A stretch of 64,000 nucleotides of DNA from Melastoma dodecandrum (GCA_029817715.1 JARUPY010000607.1:248001-312000); one strand, 5' to 3'. Shown: positions 46,001 to 58,364, counted from the stretch's first letter. Program-made: numbers and translations. The notes: generated by a model not told the origin, from the letters alone.

Positions 46001-47034
46001 ACTTCTCTCACATTTTCAATCTGGAAGATTACAAAGGTGCGTGTCTTTGCATGAAAATTTCAGTCTTGATATACTGGCCATATTCTTTATTAATTCTGAT
46101 TAACATGTCCATGCATTTGGGCATGTATGACAGTCTGCCCCTTGCATACTTCTTATTTCAGTCTTGGTAATTGAAGCACAAATTCCTTTTCTTTAAATTC
46201 ATTTTAATGATTCCAGCGCAACGGGAGAAATGTTACAAGCAGATTCAAGCAGCTATAGCTAAGTATCGAGAAATCAAGGAGAATATCAATGAGGGGCTGA
46301 AGTTCTATGTCACCCTCCAGGTAATGCAATTCCAACATTGTGGATCCCAATCGATACATTCTCCTTACGTTCGACCCTGGAGCTCAGTTTTAAACGACTA
46401 AGCAGAAATGTCTTGTTCAAGTTATTATAATATTGACCATGTCCTCAGCAGTTGTGTAATTGTTTTCCGTTGGCCTCATGGAAGATGTATGAGTTCTCTT
46501 TGGCAGGACGCAATTACAAACGTGAAGCAGCAATGCAGCGATTTTATAATGACTAGGAGCATCCAGAGCCGAGAGATGATGGAGGATGTCCAGAGGAACA
46601 TGGCAGGACTGAGCTTCCAGGACAGGAACGTTGGTGCATTCAACAGCAGCTACTCACATATTGGACAGAGGCCTGGATTCCATTCTCAAGCAGAACCACA
46701 ACATGCGCCCCACCATCCTCCCCCATACCAGACTCCAGACCAGCCCACCACTGCCACCCCCGGCTACGGCTACCATGCCGCTCCCTATGGCACTACTGCC
46801 CAGGCACCTCCCTACCAGGTTCCACCCCCGCAAGCCAACACCTACCAGCCTCCTCAAGGCCAACAACCTACTCCTGCCAGCCATGACTATGGTCAACCGG
46901 CCTATCCTGGATGGCGTGGTCCATATTACAACAACGCACATCCCCAGCAACAGGCTTCCCACCCTCGGCCTCCATACACAGTTCAGCCTCCATATCCTCC
47001 TCCCCACCAGAGTGGCTACTACAGGCCGCAATAG
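43007..47034 (+). CDS. ALIX: ALIX / BRO1-domain ESCRT-associated protein
   Basis: Eight exons: 43007-43690, 44141-45091, 45240-45329, 45498-45566, 45752-45892, 45988-46036, 46217-46320, 46507-47034. They join in frame to 871 aa (Arabidopsis ALIX is about 846). ALIX bridges ESCRT-III and cargo or deubiquitinase partners during multivesicular-body sorting. The BRO1 domain covers about residues 15-390 (FNLGAVYSQIGL, QHFDKGWIAHVQLKAALFYG). A helical V-like domain follows (about 400-700), with long Leu-heptad stretches such as QLRDLRRVNQELL. The C-terminal ~150 residues are Pro/Gln/Tyr-rich (repeated PPYQ, YGQPAYPG), as in the family's partner-binding tail. Intron 1 is the longest (450 bp). The start ATG sits in CCGCCATGTC; no alternative lies nearby. 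Confidence 0.95.
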
Positions 47035-47480
47035 AGTGGCAATGAGTCAAGCCTCTGCCTTTGGTCTTATTACATAAATTTGTGCTTCTTGTTATGATGG
47101 TGCTGGTGTTAAATCCTTTTTCCGTGATGTCCACGAGTGGAGGATGGATCTGGCTAGACTGCAGCCAGCTGGTACAGATATATAAATTCTTTTTCCGGTT
47201 TACTTCATAATCAGGCATAATTTGTGTGATGTGGGAACAATGTAAGGGGTCTGCCTGTAGAGTTTATGGATGCTGTTGTTGTTTATATTCTCTTCTTATA
47301 ATTTAGAGCAATTAAATAAATAAGCATGAATAGAAGTAAATATTCAGAAAATAATTTAAAAATCTTTTACTTGTCCAGAAAGGATTGAACTTATTTTATT
47401 TCGGCGCGTCGGTAGGAGGAGAAGGCGTGTGCCGTGTCATTGACCAAACCCCAGTCGACCGACCCCCAATTTCTCCTTGT
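47035..47480. other. Between ALIX and next gene
   Basis: ALIX 3' UTR and an AT-rich spacer (47280-47390); no gene recognised. Confidence 0.4.
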
Positions 47481-47486
47481 TTTAAA

Positions 47487-47579
47487 TATAAAACCTGGGG
47501 GCGGACGCTTCTGGAAGGAACCCCCCGGGAAGGCTCTAAAACACGCCAAAGCAGCCTTTGTGGACCCTCCTTAGGGTTT
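47487..47579 (+). promoter_or_regulatory. TATA box and telo-box-like motif
   Basis: TATAAAA at 47487-47493 is followed 80 bp on by TTAGGGTTT (47571-47579), a telo-box found near the start of many plant housekeeping genes. Position fits the core promoter of the downstream nuclear-protein gene; transcription start is not shown. Confidence 0.4.
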
Positions 47580-47912
47580 CTCGCTCTCCCCGTGCTTCCT
47601 CTCCCCCGCAGCGATTTTATCTCAGGCTCGTACTTCCTCTTTCTCTCCGTCTCTTTCGATTCGGTCACCGATCGCCTTGTCCGTGGCGCGGCAAGGTCTC
47701 GATCGTCGGTCTTGTTTTCATTCGCTTGCGTGTTTAGTGTTTTCTTCTTTTCTTTGTTGGAGTTCGGGACGATGATCGGCGTCGGATTCAATTAGGGTAC
47801 TGAGATCTCGTGGTTTTCCTCTTTGTAGATCGTCGTTGTGGTTTTTGCGGTGACGAGGGGAGCTAGATCGCTGGGATCGCGTGGGTGGGTACACGCTTTT
47901 TCTCCGGACAAG

Positions 47913-48852
47913 GTAAGGAAGCCTAATTCGTCTCTCGATTTCATCACCTTGTTAGGGTTTTTGTCATGGAGCTCTTTCTGGGAGTCCTTATGTGTTTTTA
48001 CTGTGCGCTGGCAATGTCTGATAGTTAAGAAGTTGTATTACTTGTAAGCTCTCTTTGTTTTCCTCTGCAAGTTCTGTCGGGATGTTTTGGGGTTCGTTGT
48101 TGTTTGGTCGAGTTCAGTGGATCTTCCACAATTACTTGAGCCATTTATCGACATACTGCTACTTTATTAGGACTATTAGATTCTTGTTCCTTTGCAGTAA
48201 GGTGATTTACAATATTCTTTCTCATACGGAGTTTATATGCTTGAAACAAGACTTGAGGAATTGTATTCTTCTTAATATTTCCACATGCTGAATTCGGCTC
48301 CTCTAGATCTTTCTATATGCACCGTAAAAAGCCAAAATAATTGGTAATATGAGATGCCTGACTTTTCTGGCACTTGTCAGACCTCCCTCGCAATACACTT
48401 GACAGCCTCCCTGGCAAATGAAGTTTCTTATCTTGGCATCTCTTTTTTTACCTGTAATGAGTAATTTCGATGTGGTATAGATGAACTGATGGCAGAAGCT
48501 TAAATTTGGATTTTAGGGTCTCCATCGGGATTCTTTAGTGTGGTTTGTTTGTCTGTGAATTGCAACCTGTGTGCTTTTTATTCGGGTATGACAATAGATC
48601 ATTAGTCTCATGACGGTCCCCCTCTTGGTGACTTCTCTATTGCCGCCTGTACACAAGTGTGATGGTGCAAGTTGTAGTACTTTGGGTGATTTCTCATGGT
48701 GGTTGGTATAGCTATCATAGATATTTGATTGTTGTGATATTGGTTTTTGGTCAGTCCTTGCCTGGCCATTGGTACTCTTCTTAATGGTAGAACTAACATT
48801 GATCTTTCTCTTCTGTGAGATGCTCTTCCGGCCATCTCATACCAACATGCAG
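47913..48852 (+). other. Leader intron of the His/Ser-rich protein gene
   Basis: GGACAAG|GTAAGG at 47912/47913 and CAACATGCAG|GATTT at 48852/48853 would remove 940 bp, leaving the ATG at 48884 31 bp into the second exon. Inferred from the splice sites. Confidence 0.55.
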
Positions 48853-48883
48853 GATTTGGTGTTGTTTTTATTAGTGGTGCGAG

Positions 48884-49894
48884 ATGGATTCCAAGAAGTT
48901 CATGCAGCTGGTTGAAGAGAAAAAGAAGAAAGTACTTGAGAAGCAAGAAGGCCCTCTGAAATGGGAGCAAAAGCTAGAGGCAGCTGCAAAGGCTAAAGCT
49001 GATGCTAAAGCAAGGAAGTGGAAGGGTGAGAAACACAAGCAAAGGTCCTCTTCTGTGTCCGACAGTGATAGTGATGGCAGTGATAAGCCACGCAAGATCA
49101 GGAAAAGTGCTCACAAGAAGCACAGGAAGCATTCCCATTCAGATACCAGCGATGATGAAAAGAGGAAGGAGAGAAAGTGCAAGCGCAAGGCCAGGAGGGG
49201 GTCCATGTGCTTGAGTGATGAGAGCCAGGATGAATATGATAGTGGCGTGGAAGATTATGCGAGGAAGAAGCGGAGCCATAGGAATCACAAGAGGCATCAT
49301 GACTCTGGATTAGATTCGAGTGGCTCTGACAGTTCCTCGGATGATGATGATACTAGAAATGGCCATATAAATCATGGAAGACATCATAAGGTGAGCAGGA
49401 GAAGGGCTAGATCGAGCAGTCCTGATTATTCCAGTGAAGATGATGTGGCTGCTACTAGGAAGAAGCGAGTGAAGCATCACAAGCGTCGTAGACATTATGA
49501 GTCTAGTGATTCTTCTTCCAGTGAGGAAGAAGATAGAACGGTAAGGAAGTCAAGTCGTCCGGATTGCCACAAGCATCATCGCCACAGGTCGCACAGGCAT
49601 GAAGCGATGTGTGATTCCGAGGGTGAGCTCAAGCATGAGTACAGGCATCGCTTGAGTAGCAAGTCCTCGGAGGACAGCAGCGAGGATGGTGGTAGAACAT
49701 CAAAGCATAGAAGGCGGCACGATCATAACAAGCATCACCATCATCATGGTATCAAGCACCGCCACCACTTAGACGAAGATGTCTTCAAAAATCCAGATCC
49801 TACTCCAGCTGACAGTAATGGAATCCGGGCAGATGGCCGTGTTGGAAAAGTTATAGGTGGACCCATGATGGCCCTGGATCCCCCTAAGGCGTAG
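48884..49894 (+). CDS. Lys/Ser/His-rich nuclear protein
   Basis: One coding exon, 336 aa. The N-terminus (MDSKKFMQLVEEKKKKVLEK, then a KWEQKLEAAAKAKADAKA helix) is conserved-looking and probably a short coiled coil. The rest is low-complexity: alternating acidic Ser clusters (SDSDSDGSD, SSSEEEDR), basic Lys/Arg runs and His-rich blocks (HDHNKHHHHHG). The last ~35 residues return to ordered sequence (DGRVGKVIGGPMMALDPP). The composition is like SR-rich or FAM133-like nuclear speckle proteins. I know of plant proteins with this N-terminus but cannot name the family with certainty. Nuclear location and an RNA-processing role are inferences from composition. A leader intron of about 0.9 kb precedes it. 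Confidence 0.8.
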   Translation: MDSKKFMQLVEEKKKKVLEKQEGPLKWEQKLEAAAKAKADAKARKWKGEKHKQRSSSVSDSDSDGSDKPRKIRKSAHKKHRKHSHSDTSDDEKRKERKCKRKARRGSMCLSDESQDEYDSGVEDYARKKRSHRNHKRHHDSGLDSSGSDSSSDDDDTRNGHINHGRHHKVSRRRARSSSPDYSSEDDVAATRKKRVKHHKRRRHYESSDSSSSEEEDRTVRKSSRPDCHKHHRHRSHRHEAMCDSEGELKHEYRHRLSSKSSEDSSEDGGRTSKHRRRHDHNKHHHHHGIKHRHHLDEDVFKNPDPTPADSNGIRADGRVGKVIGGPMMALDPPKA

Positions 49895-50615
49895 GCATGG
49901 ATGGATTACATTGGGTTTGTTGCCGATCTTCCGAGTGTGGTGTGTGCCTGACGTTTCCTATATTGTTGTCAAGCTCATTGGACATCCAAATGGTTAAGTT
50001 TTCCCAGAAATTTTACTCAAAGTAACCCTGAGTAGTGGTTTGAATAAAGGTTAGTAAACTACGGATTTTCTATCTAAATAATGATGTGTTGTTTGTTCAA
50101 CCTTTTGGAATGAAATGAATGATAGAAGTAATATTTTCCTGACTAATATGTAGGGAGGATCGTAAAAAGTTAGCCAAATCAAATACGATTGGGGTTGGGG
50201 AAGTAACGCCCCTATATAGTCGGGAGAGGTATATACCGTGAAAAATTTCTCGATTATGAATCCGAAACTTCTTTGTTGTGAGAAAGCCAAAACATACCTC
50301 GATTGGTATCGAGAGAATTTTATAAATTAAAATCGTATTTTATAATTTTTTTTAAATTAATAAGGTTCGGAGTGTCCAAAAGTCTTGGAGTTTAATTTTC
50401 GTGCTGTAAAAATAACTTTTGCAATATAAATAACAATTAAGAAATTATTTACAGAATAATTATCTGGGAGCCGCACATTAGCACATGCCACCTCACCTCG
50501 ACCAGTGGTCAAAACAAACCGCCCGCCCGCCTCGCCTGGAACCTACCCTCCCCCCTTCTGAATTCCCCAAAATGCCACCGTCATTGTTGTTCCAGCACCT
50601 CCTCCACCCAGTAAC
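49895..50615. other. Intergenic, AT-rich
   Basis: 3' UTR of the preceding gene, then an AT-rich spacer (50330-50460) and the GC-rich leader of the next gene. No gene seen. Confidence 0.4.
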
Positions 50616-52654
50616 ATGTATCTCCTCCGCCGTAGCACCTCGCACGCCACCACCTTCCTCCTACCCCACCGCCGCTTCCTAAGCGTTTCGGCTGCGGCCG
50701 TCCATCACGATGCCGCCAGTTTATTCACCCCTGCCCCTATCTCACACATCGATCCGGCCGCCACCTCCTCCCCGCTTCTCTTCCACGTCCACCTCGACCT
50801 CTCCGATTCGCCCGAGCTACTGTCCTCCTACATGATCCCAGGGCAGTACATCCAGCTCCGCATCCCTGGATTTCGGAAGCTGTCATTCCTTGCCATCGCT
50901 TCGCCTCCTTCCACAGCTGCAGCGACCGGGGAATTCGAGTTCCTTGTGAAGTCCGTTAAAGGAAGCACCGCGGAGGCGCTCTGTAGGATGAGGAAGGGGG
51001 AGTTTGTCGAGGTTAGCCAGGCCATGGGTAAGGGGTTCGAGATCGATAGGATCGGTCCGCCCGAGAAGTTTCCCACCGTGTTTATTTTCGCTACCGGTGC
51101 TGGTATTAGGTCAGTGTTAAGTTTCGCGACTCCTTTCGGCAATTGTCTGCTCAGCTTAGACTTGATTAGGTCTCGCTGTTGCTGTTTCTTTGTGCTTGGT
51201 AGTTATTCTATCCTCAGCGAATGGGTAGATTAATATGTTTGATTATCTACCCAAGTTGGTAATTTATTGTCCAAGCAATACTAGTCACGGCGCATTATCA
51301 TCAAGGAGGGTCTTCCCTTTCGTCAACCTTCTTTATCCGACAATTTCTATCCCGCTCGTTAAAAGTTTTTGTTATTTTGCCTTTGTAGTGTTCAATTGAT
51401 AGGGGAATTTTTCTGGGTTGTTTTTCAAATTAAAGCTCGTTGAAATGGGTTATGTTAATTGGTTCTGCTGATATGCATTTGCGATGGTAGATTCAGAAAC
51501 ACACCAGACGAGATTTCGAGTATTTCAAAGGAGATTGTATTACCATGTTCTTGAATCATTGTTTTTAGAGTATCACTGGCCTGCCATTTTACACCAGACG
51601 AGTTTTCGAGTATTCCATGCTTTTATTTCCAAAGCAAAACCACACTTATTTTGGTTAGATTGTGCTCAAAACTGTGTTTTGCTTAACAGATCTTCTCTTC
51701 TCCCACTTTCAGCCCCATCAGATCACTGATTGAGTCAGGTTTTTGTGCTGAGAGAAGATCCGATGTAAGGCTGTATTATGGAGCAAGAAATCTCGAGAGA
51801 ATGGCTTATCGTGTATGTTTGTTCGCTATCATAACACGCTATTATGATCTGTCTTTTAAGATTTCATTGTAGAAAATTTACTTAGAGATTTGTTGTTCTT
51901 CTCTGTTGTAGGATAGGTTTAAAGATTGGGAATCTTCCGGCATAAACATAATACCAGTTCTATCCAAACCAGATCATAGATGGAGTGGTGAAATTGGACT
52001 TGTACAGGCACGTCTCCCTGACTTAAAGGAGTCCCTATTGTGATATCTTACATCAGTATATGATTAACAAGTTGTGTTCGGCATATGTGCAGGCAGCATT
52101 CAATAGAGCTGACAAGAACTTTAGCCCTCTTGAAACGGGTGCTGTGTTGTGCGGACAGAGACAAATGGCGGAGGTTAGTGTTTACAACATCTATAATGCA
52201 CCATCTCTAAGGGCGCCATATTCTAGGAGCCCAAACTATGTGATTGAATAAGTCCTCCTCTATCTATTGCGGATCTTTTTATTGTCCATTCAGTCTGCTA
52301 TTCAGCAGGCTGCGAAGAATAGAGCATGATAGATTAAGAGCAGTGGCAGGTTACCGATGGTATCATTGTGCTGTCACTTTTGTTGCCGAGGTTTAGTAGC
52401 AAATCTTTTCCCAAGTGATGCCGGTTTATAAATAGTATTTCTCCTTTCTTCTGTATTTTTTATTGTCCGCCTTAGAAAAATAAATTCCTTATTATTGGGC
52501 ACATCGAACAGCTGAAGTATTTGCTTTGTCCTTCGCATTGTTTTCTAGAATCTGGCTTCGTCATAATACGTCTTCCGTGAATCTGGTGCAGGAGATCACG
52601 TCCATTCTTGTAGCAGATGGAGTTTCGAGGGAGAAAATACTGAAGAACTTCTGA
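50616..52654 (+). CDS. Fruit-protein pKIWI502-like flavin reductase
   Basis: Five exons: 50616-51109, 51713-51812, 51912-52007, 52093-52173, 52592-52654, joining in frame to 277 aa. The protein is of the ferredoxin-NADP+ reductase superfamily: an FAD-binding barrel (GQYIQLRIPGF then LSFLAIASPP) followed by a nucleotide-binding fold whose GAGISPIRSL loop spans the exon 1/2 join. The C-terminal GAVLCGQRQMAEE and ILKNF match plant pKIWI502-like proteins. The physiological substrate of that group is not established. The Arg-rich first ~25 residues could be an organelle-targeting peptide. Intron 3 begins GC (CAG|GCACGT) instead of GT; the exon match to the family supports that border. Length is a little under the family's usual ~300. 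Confidence 0.88.
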
Positions 52655-52931
52655 TATTTATTTCATAATGTTCGACCCTAGTGTACTGTAATTCCAGGAA
52701 ACTCCCAAGCCCAATTCTTTTTCCTTCCGTTTGCCGATGACTCGATGTCTCGGCAAAAGGAGTTAGTAGAAAAAAAATAATAGGTGGCGATTTTACTCAG
52801 AGGCCATAGTTATATAATAGCTAGAGAAGAGAAGCTAGCACCATTGAAAAATTTTGCTTATTATACTAGAATGCTTGCTTGAGATTGTAATCAAGACGCA
52901 AATATACTCAAAATCACATGATCATGAGTGA

Positions 52932-54786
52932 TCAAACATCTGCAATTGTTCCATCATTTCCTTGCAATCTTCCTTGAAAGATCCTTTCCCTTGCTTTACT
53001 GGCCTGCAGGAATCAGCAAGACAACAGCCGATGAAATGGTCTGATGCTAAGGTTTATAATGAATTTGCAGAGAGATTGAAGTTTTACCTGCTGTTCCCAG
53101 TTAGTGCAGCTTGTGACGATGATCAGCATCAGTGTCTGCACGAAAGCCCCCGATTGGATCCCGATCCATAGCCCTACACCTCGCAGTCCTACATAAAAAG
53201 CCAGAGTTGCGGCGACAGGGATTCCGCACAGGTAGAAAGCCCCCAGGTTTATGTATGCCCCAATGTGCTGCCATCCGCATCCCCTCGCCACCCCTGATAG
53301 GATACCTTGCAGGCTATCGATGATGACTGACAGGCCGACGAGAGGGGACATCCTAGTTACATAATCGATGACCTCCTTCTCGTTGCTGAATGTGTAGCCA
53401 AAGACCTTCCGTGTGGCGAAGAGAATCGTGCTCACAACACCGGCCTCAGAAACTCCGATCAGCATCACAGCGTAGACGGCCGTGCGAGCTGCCTGTGCAT
53501 TTCCTGCCCCTAATTCGTTCGAGACTCTCGTGCTGTCGATGGACAGGATATTTGTCAAGTTTACTGGACTTTACCAGTGAAGTCCTGAGTTTCTGGGATT
53601 TACTAACCTTCCCGCTGCTCCCACTCCGAAGGGGATTGTATACAGGGTCGATATTGTCGAAAGGCTGGATGTTACATGCAAAATCAGGAATAAGAATTGA
53701 AAACCCCCATCGGAATGGTTATATCAAAGAAAGACGAGCATACCACACGGATAAGACCGATGTTTCGAGCTGAGGGTTCGGCAGAAGTCCCGAGAGCAAG
53801 ATAAGTAGCTCAAACGACCACCATTCGAGACTGCATCCATAAGAGGCATGGATTGAGAGATGAAGGTAAGGGCGACAAATAATGATGCCAATAATAACCG
53901 AATGTTTGGATCGAAGAAACCTACCATATCATCACAGCAGAAGGTACGGCAAAACGGAAGAACTCCGGGATCCCTTGCAAGAACTCCACAGAAATCGGCG
54001 CCCTCGTTTTCGTGCAGGCAGAGGAGAATCTCATGTACAGCATTAGAATGATCACGTTCAACCAGTAGGAAATGCCCGTGGCCAGAGCCGCCCCGAGATT
54101 ATGCAGCCCGCACCGAAACACCAACAACCAGCAGAGCGGCACGTGGAAGCAAAGAGAGGCGAAGGAGCTTATCAGCATGGCGGTGGTGAGGCTTTGTGTC
54201 TGGAAGTAACGGACCAGGGGCTGAAGGAAAGCATATGCAAATAGCGCAGGGAGGAGCCACAACAGGAACTTCCCCGCTTCTCGGGATATCAAAGGGTCCT
54301 GACCTATGAAAGCTAGTATCTTTCCCATGTATAGCCAGAGGATCGATAATGGTACACAGACCAGTAACAGCGAGAAGATCGCGGCGTAGGTCTGGGCTCC
54401 AACCTTACGGTACTGCTTGGCTCCGTAAGCCTGGCCGCATAACGTCTCCAGCGCTGTTGACATTCCCATCTGCTTACACGAGAAAAATAATCAGCAAACA
54501 ATTAACCAACTCGATCTGCTTGCGAATACGGCTCAGTTCGTACGAGGAGACTGAAGCCGGAGACACCGGCGAGGGAGACGGCGATGGCGGTGCTGGACAG
54601 CGCGAGCTCCCCAAGATGGCCGACCATCATGACGGATACCATCTGGAGCAAGTATTGGGACATGGTGACCGCGACCATCGGTCCGGCTATGCAGCTCACC
54701 CTCTTAACCTCCTCAGCTACCGCGGCCCAAGAAGGCGTCGCCCCGTCGTCCTCGCCCCGGGGTTTGGACAGCAACCTCTCCTTCAT
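52932..54786 (-). CDS. MATE efflux transporter (DETOXIFICATION type), second
   Basis: Six exons on the minus strand: 54786-54544, 54469-53925, 53830-53744, 53664-53608, 53532-53088, 53003-52932, joining in frame to 482 aa. Family motifs: [20 protein letters not shown] in the first membrane segment, [19 protein letters not shown] at the start of exon 2, [15 protein letters not shown] across the exon 2/3 join and [14 protein letters not shown] in exon 5. The short N-terminus and KARERI tail place it nearer the DTX1-19 group than the first MATE gene in this window. Twelve hydrophobic segments are visible. Substrate is unknown; such carriers export alkaloids, phenolics, hormones or xenobiotics. 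It converges with the reductase gene, with 277 bp between stop codons. The gene has lost the intron that the first MATE gene carries after the LSG motif. Confidence 0.92.
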
Positions 54787-56148
54787 GGCGTTTCTCCGGA
54801 AGGGGGTTGCGGTCGCGGTGGCCGCCTCTGTGGAAAAAAAGGGAAAGAAACCAAAAAATTACCTCGAAGGAAGGAAAGAGAGAGAGAGAGAGAGAAGGAA
54901 AGAGAGAGAGAGAGAGGAGGAGAAGATGAATGCTTGGCTCCTTTCCTTTCGTCCTTTCTATTATTTCGACAATTGACGAAACCAAATTTGCTTTCACTAG
55001 ATGCTTGGCCTTCCCTTGTGATAACGTTTCATAGCTGTGACCACTTCTTATTTAATTGGTTTTGTTCAATGCAAACAAATGCTTAAGAACTCTTTCCAGG
55101 GACATGAATTAATTAGGAAGGTGTAATTAAGGAAACTAATATCGAGTCATGATGATCTCTCTCTCTCCCCCTCTGGAGGTTTTGCAAATTGGAAATGATG
55201 TCGCCCTGATTGGCCCCACCCCCCACCATTCACTCGGACTGCTCAGCCTCGGGGCATCACATGTGAGTTTTTTTTTTTTACTTCTATATGATATACTAAA
55301 GAATGATATTTGGATAATGCCTCCAACATTTGTCTCTTGGGAGATGGTTGCTTTCAAAGCCTCTTATGATTTCCTCCTGATAAACATTTTTTTTAAAGAA
55401 TAATTTGGTTTTATCATCAATACCATGATCATTAAAGAAAAGTTAGGGGTATGATTAAGCAAAATTTTGTATTCTTTCGTCCCGTGGAGTTATTACGAGA
55501 AACGAGGCAGCCAGAAAACTGTCAGGGAGGATGTTTTGTAGCCTCTGTACTTTCATGAATCTGAAACAGTCATTTGTCACGGCATCCATCACATGAACAG
55601 GTTAGTAGTACTCAGTCATACAGACCACCCCACCCGTAGTCAAGTACTTGTTGCCCCGTCTCCATTCCCGATCTAATAATAATAATAATAGACTCTGTAG
55701 TCTGTAATAGCAAGCCAACAACAGAAACGACAGACGGACAGTCCCCTTTGTGCACTTCTGTAAATTATGTAGTAAATAGTCACGTTAATCACTCCATCAC
55801 ATTCTTTTTGTCTCGTTGGTTCTATTTTATTCCCCAAGATTAGTATGCATGATGGGCAGAAATTCTTTTTTATGTTCCCCAAGTTCTCTTTATTCAATGT
55901 TAAAACACCCAAAATCTCTTAATATTATATGCTTTTTTTATGCAATTTTAAACTAATTTATCATATTCAACGAAGAATTTTCATACTTTATAATAATATA
56001 TATTATTACCTAATTTGATAAATTTGCAATCTAAATATAGAAAAAGGAAACAAGAAAATGGTTCGTCTTTTTAAGCAGGCCCAATATTACGGGCCCTTTA
56101 ACCTATAGAAACATAAAAGAATATGGGCCCAATATTACGGGCCCTTTA
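54787..56148. other. MATE-2 upstream and AT-rich intergenic
   Basis: A (GA)n-rich microsatellite lies at about 54875-54922, 90-140 bp before the MATE start. It could act as a GAGA-type promoter element or be neutral. Further right it becomes AT-rich (55910-56040). No gene recognised. Confidence 0.45.
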
Positions 56149-56325
56149 ACCACACACCACAACTGAAGCAACGAAATTATACTTGTAAAGACTAAAACAC
56201 TCCCCATCACACCAATCATGTTTTGCTATTGTTTGAGAATCATGGGCCTGGGGCCCTTAGCCTTAGAGCCTAGACATTGAATGGATAACGGATTTCTTCT
56301 TCTTCTGACAGTCCAGTACTTCTAA
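56149..56325 (-). repeat. Truncated 3' LTR of the minus-strand copia element
   Basis: Begins TGTTAGAAGTACTGG after a GGGGAAG purine tract and is cut off after ~175 bp, where a 26-bp direct repeat of other sequence begins. Confidence 0.65.
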
Positions 56326-58364
56326 CACTTCCCCGTAATCCAAGCCCGTCTCCATCATTCGAAATCTCTAGTTTTGTACTTCCAACACTTTTCCGTAATC
56401 CAAACCTATCTCCATCATCCAATCTTTCTGGTACACCAGCTGATACACCAGCTCCACCTTCTTCCTCTGTTTGTTCACCATTTTCCCATGTTCTCCCATC
56501 TTTCAGTTGGTGAAAAACCTGCTTACTCATTACTGCAAGCTTTGACTTAGCTCTGAGAAATCTTTGAACCGAAATTACCTTGGTTAATGGATCAGCAAGT
56601 TGATCATCAGATCCCACATGCAGAATTTGCAAAGTTCCATTCATCACTTTCTCCCGCACAAAGTGAAAATCTATTTCAACATGTTTGGTACGAGCATGCA
56701 TCACCAGATTCGCAGCTAGTTGAATAGTGCTCATATTATCACAGAACACCACCGGTACTGTCTGTTGTATGCTTGGCCACACTTGTATCTCCTCCAATAG
56801 TTTCTGCACCCAGATAACTTCAGCGACTCCATCAGCCAGAGCACGATACTCTGTTTCTGTACTAGAACGTGACACCACCTTTTGTTTGTGTGAAGCCCAA
56901 GATACCAAATTAGTTCCCAGAAAAGTGCAGTAGTCACTTGTGCTTTTCCTATCATTTGGACAACTAGCCCAGTCAGCATCGGTGAAACAAGAAACTTCCA
57001 AGGAATTTCCAGCAGTAAATGTGATCGCATGATAAATAGTTCCTGTCAAGTAACGAAGAATTCGTTTTACTGCCTGAAAATGGACCGTCGTTGGCCGATG
57101 TAGAAATTGACAAACCTTGTTACATCAAAACAAATATATGGTCTTGTATTGGTACAATACTGCAGTCCCCCTACTAGACTACGATATCTAGTTGCATTAG
57201 TATGTTCATCACCATCTTACCTAGACAAAGTTCAAGTGGTTGCCATTGGAGTAGGAACTGGTCTACATTCCAACATGTCAGCCTTCTCAAGTAAATCCTT
57301 TATATATTTTTCCTAACACAGATGAAGTCGTCCACCGTGCCGACTAACTTGAAAGCCTAGAAAATATGACAACTCCCCAATATCCTTTAGAGGGAATTCT
57401 TTATTCAATCGAGGAAGGAGTGCAGTAAGACCCTCAACATCTAACCCCATAACAATGATGTCATCAACATACACTAAGATAATTATAATCCCTGCTGCAG
57501 TATGCTGATAGAACAGAGACGCATTAGCCTTAGACTTTGTAAATCCCCACTGTCCTAAGCAATTACTTAGCTTCATGTATCACGCCCTTGGGCTTTGCTT
57601 TAGAGCATATAACACCTTCCTTAGGAGACAAACATGTGTGGGGTGAGCAGAATCTACAAAGCCTGGACGCTGCTGCATATACACAGTTTCAGACAAATCA
57701 CCATGCAAGAACGCATTATGCACATCTAATTGTCGCAAAGGCCAGTCAAGGGAGACAACCAATCCAAGAAGTATGCAAATATTCTAATGTTTTACCACCG
57801 GGCTAAGCGTTTCCTTATAATCAACTCCTACTGTCTAATGGAAACCTTTCGTTACCAACCTTGCTTTACAACGCTCGAGTGAGCTAACGGAATGCACTTT
57901 TACCTTAAATACCCACTTATAGCCAACTACTTTCTGATAAGAGTTGCCAGGAACTAGAGTCCAGGTGCTATTTCGCATCAATGCCTCATACTCTTACCTC
58001 ATAGCTTCCTTCCAGACTGGTGTGGTGAGAGCCCCATTGATGATCTTTGGTTCAGTTGGAAGACATGAAGGAGAAGAGATGGTTTTGGTGGACAGAAAAT
58101 GAGTATGATAATTTTGGTTTAGAAACTCCAGCATTGGATCTGGTTGTCATTGGATGCATATTTCCTGGAAGATGTGATATCCCTGTTGGTTCTGGTACAG
58201 GAGGCGTTGATCAGACCTGGTGATAGATACTGTAGGAACAACAATTTCATGTCTCATGGATTCTGGTAGAACAGAGGTGTGTGTAGGAACTGGTATTTGA
58301 TGAGAGAAAGTGTGAATAACAACTAGAAGACATGGAGGACCAGTCATGGAAGATGACTCAGTGT
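56326..58364 (-). pseudogene. copia reverse transcriptase and RNase H
   Basis: Reverse transcriptase pieces: QLDVHNAFLHGDLSETVYMQ near 57735-57680, then LVYVDDIIVMGLD near 57480-57440 after a stop at 57578. RNase H near 56990-56640 shows FTDADWASCPNDRKSTSDYC, SRSSTETEYRALADG and ARTKHVEIDFHFVREK. About 0.6 kb left of the integrase and a stretch around 57050-57310 are too decayed to read. Confidence 0.82.
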
